From an uncultured Gemmiger sp. (GTDB lineage Bacteria > Bacillota > Clostridia > Oscillospirales > Ruminococcaceae), in contig CALXHR010000005.1 of the NCBI GenBank assembly GCA_944388175.1, forward strand, positions 1 to 64,000: a stretch of 64,000 bases of DNA. The letters are read 5' to 3'. This document shows positions 63,743 to 64,000 of this stretch, in pieces. Each line of letters opens with the position of its first letter. Positions within the stretch are counted from its first letter, which is position 1. The notes below the pieces were generated by a model. The model saw nothing but the letters and a program-made list of their open reading frames with translations. It ran no database searches and was not told where the DNA came from. The position numbers and the translations under genes were made by a program.

Positions 63743-64000
63743 TCACACCCGGGCGCGTTTTTGGGCGGCCAGGTACTCGACGGCCGAGAGCGCCGCCACG
63801 TTGCCCTGCCCCGCCGCCTTGACGTACTGGTACGGCAGGCCGGCCGCGTCGCCGCAGGCAAAGCAGCCCGGCAAATTGGTGCGCATCTGCGCGTCCACCG
63901 CCACGTGGCCGCCGTCGGCAGCCAGGCCCGGCACCAGCTGGGCGGGAGCCATGGCGTCGCGCAGCAAAAACACGCCGTCCACGGCCAGGTCGCCGCCGTC
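63743..64000 (-). CDS. Thioredoxin-reductase-like FAD oxidoreductase, C-terminal part
   Basis: Runs off the window; only the last 85 or so residues are seen. VDAQMRTNLPGCFACGDAAGLPYQYVKAAGQGNVAALSAVEYL matches the C-terminal FAD-binding block (GD...Q...AAGQG) of thioredoxin reductases and relatives. Whether the redox CxxC of the central domain is present cannot be judged. Confidence 0.85.
   Translation of the reverse strand, partial: DGGDLAVDGVFLLRDAMAPAQLVPGLAADGGHVAVDAQMRTNLPGCFACGDAAGLPYQYVKAAGQGNVAALSAVEYLAAQKRARV

Overview
The window reads as a chromosomal piece of a GC-rich Gram-positive gut anaerobe, most likely an Oscillospirales/Ruminococcaceae relative of Faecalibacterium, Gemmiger or Subdoligranulum. 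This is an inference from three things: GC-rich genes with AGGAGG ribosome sites and TATAAT promoters, a complete transport and glycosidase set for host-type glycans, and many copies of a palindromic intergenic repeat (TGTAGGGCGGGG...CCCGCCCTACA). No rRNA, tRNA, CRISPR array, prophage or intact insertion sequence was seen.

Layout. (1) 0.6-9.4 kb, minus strand: a full arginine pathway read as argG-argH-argC, a 0.6 kb repeat cluster, then argJ-argB-argD-argF. A sigma-A promoter with an ARG box lies upstream of argG. (2) 10.1-30.3 kb, minus strand: a tightly packed run of 19 genes from one recognisable promoter at 30.31-30.34 kb. It encodes a surface glycan system: three GT4 enzymes, two GT2, a GT6, a GT11, a GT-D-like protein, a beta-propeller protein, a Wzx flippase, two polytopic membrane proteins, an SDR epimerase, a nucleotidyltransferase, and a flippase-like/kinase fusion. 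A HAD phosphatase, a MYG1-family protein and a GIY-YIG/GNAT fusion form the tail. (3) 30.4-50.4 kb: a host-glycan utilisation region with a ROK kinase, GH3, GH20, GH38, GH130, an ABC importer (binding protein and two permeases), a divergent LacI regulator with GTTAAC operators, and a second GH38 on the plus strand. (4) 50.5-64 kb: mixed housekeeping genes. These are Na+-decarboxylase gamma and beta subunits, acylphosphatase, a P-type ATPase-like protein that has lost its catalytic residues, GluQ, M18 aminopeptidase, a lipoprotein, an L,D-transpeptidase, an aminotransferase, a phosphatase, UppP, and the end of a thioredoxin-reductase-like gene.

The most interesting points are these. GT6 and GT11 enzymes occur together in one glycan operon, a combination that elsewhere makes blood-group A/B-like caps. 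The membrane flippase-like domain is fused to a kinase-like domain. The P-type ATPase homologue is full length but has no phosphorylation site. ArgF carries HPLP where HCLP is expected. A strongly structured, possibly two-state element follows the sugar-binding protein gene. The modular palindromic repeats fill almost every long intergenic gap. Exact sugar specificities and the physiological role of the glycan cannot be read from sequence alone.
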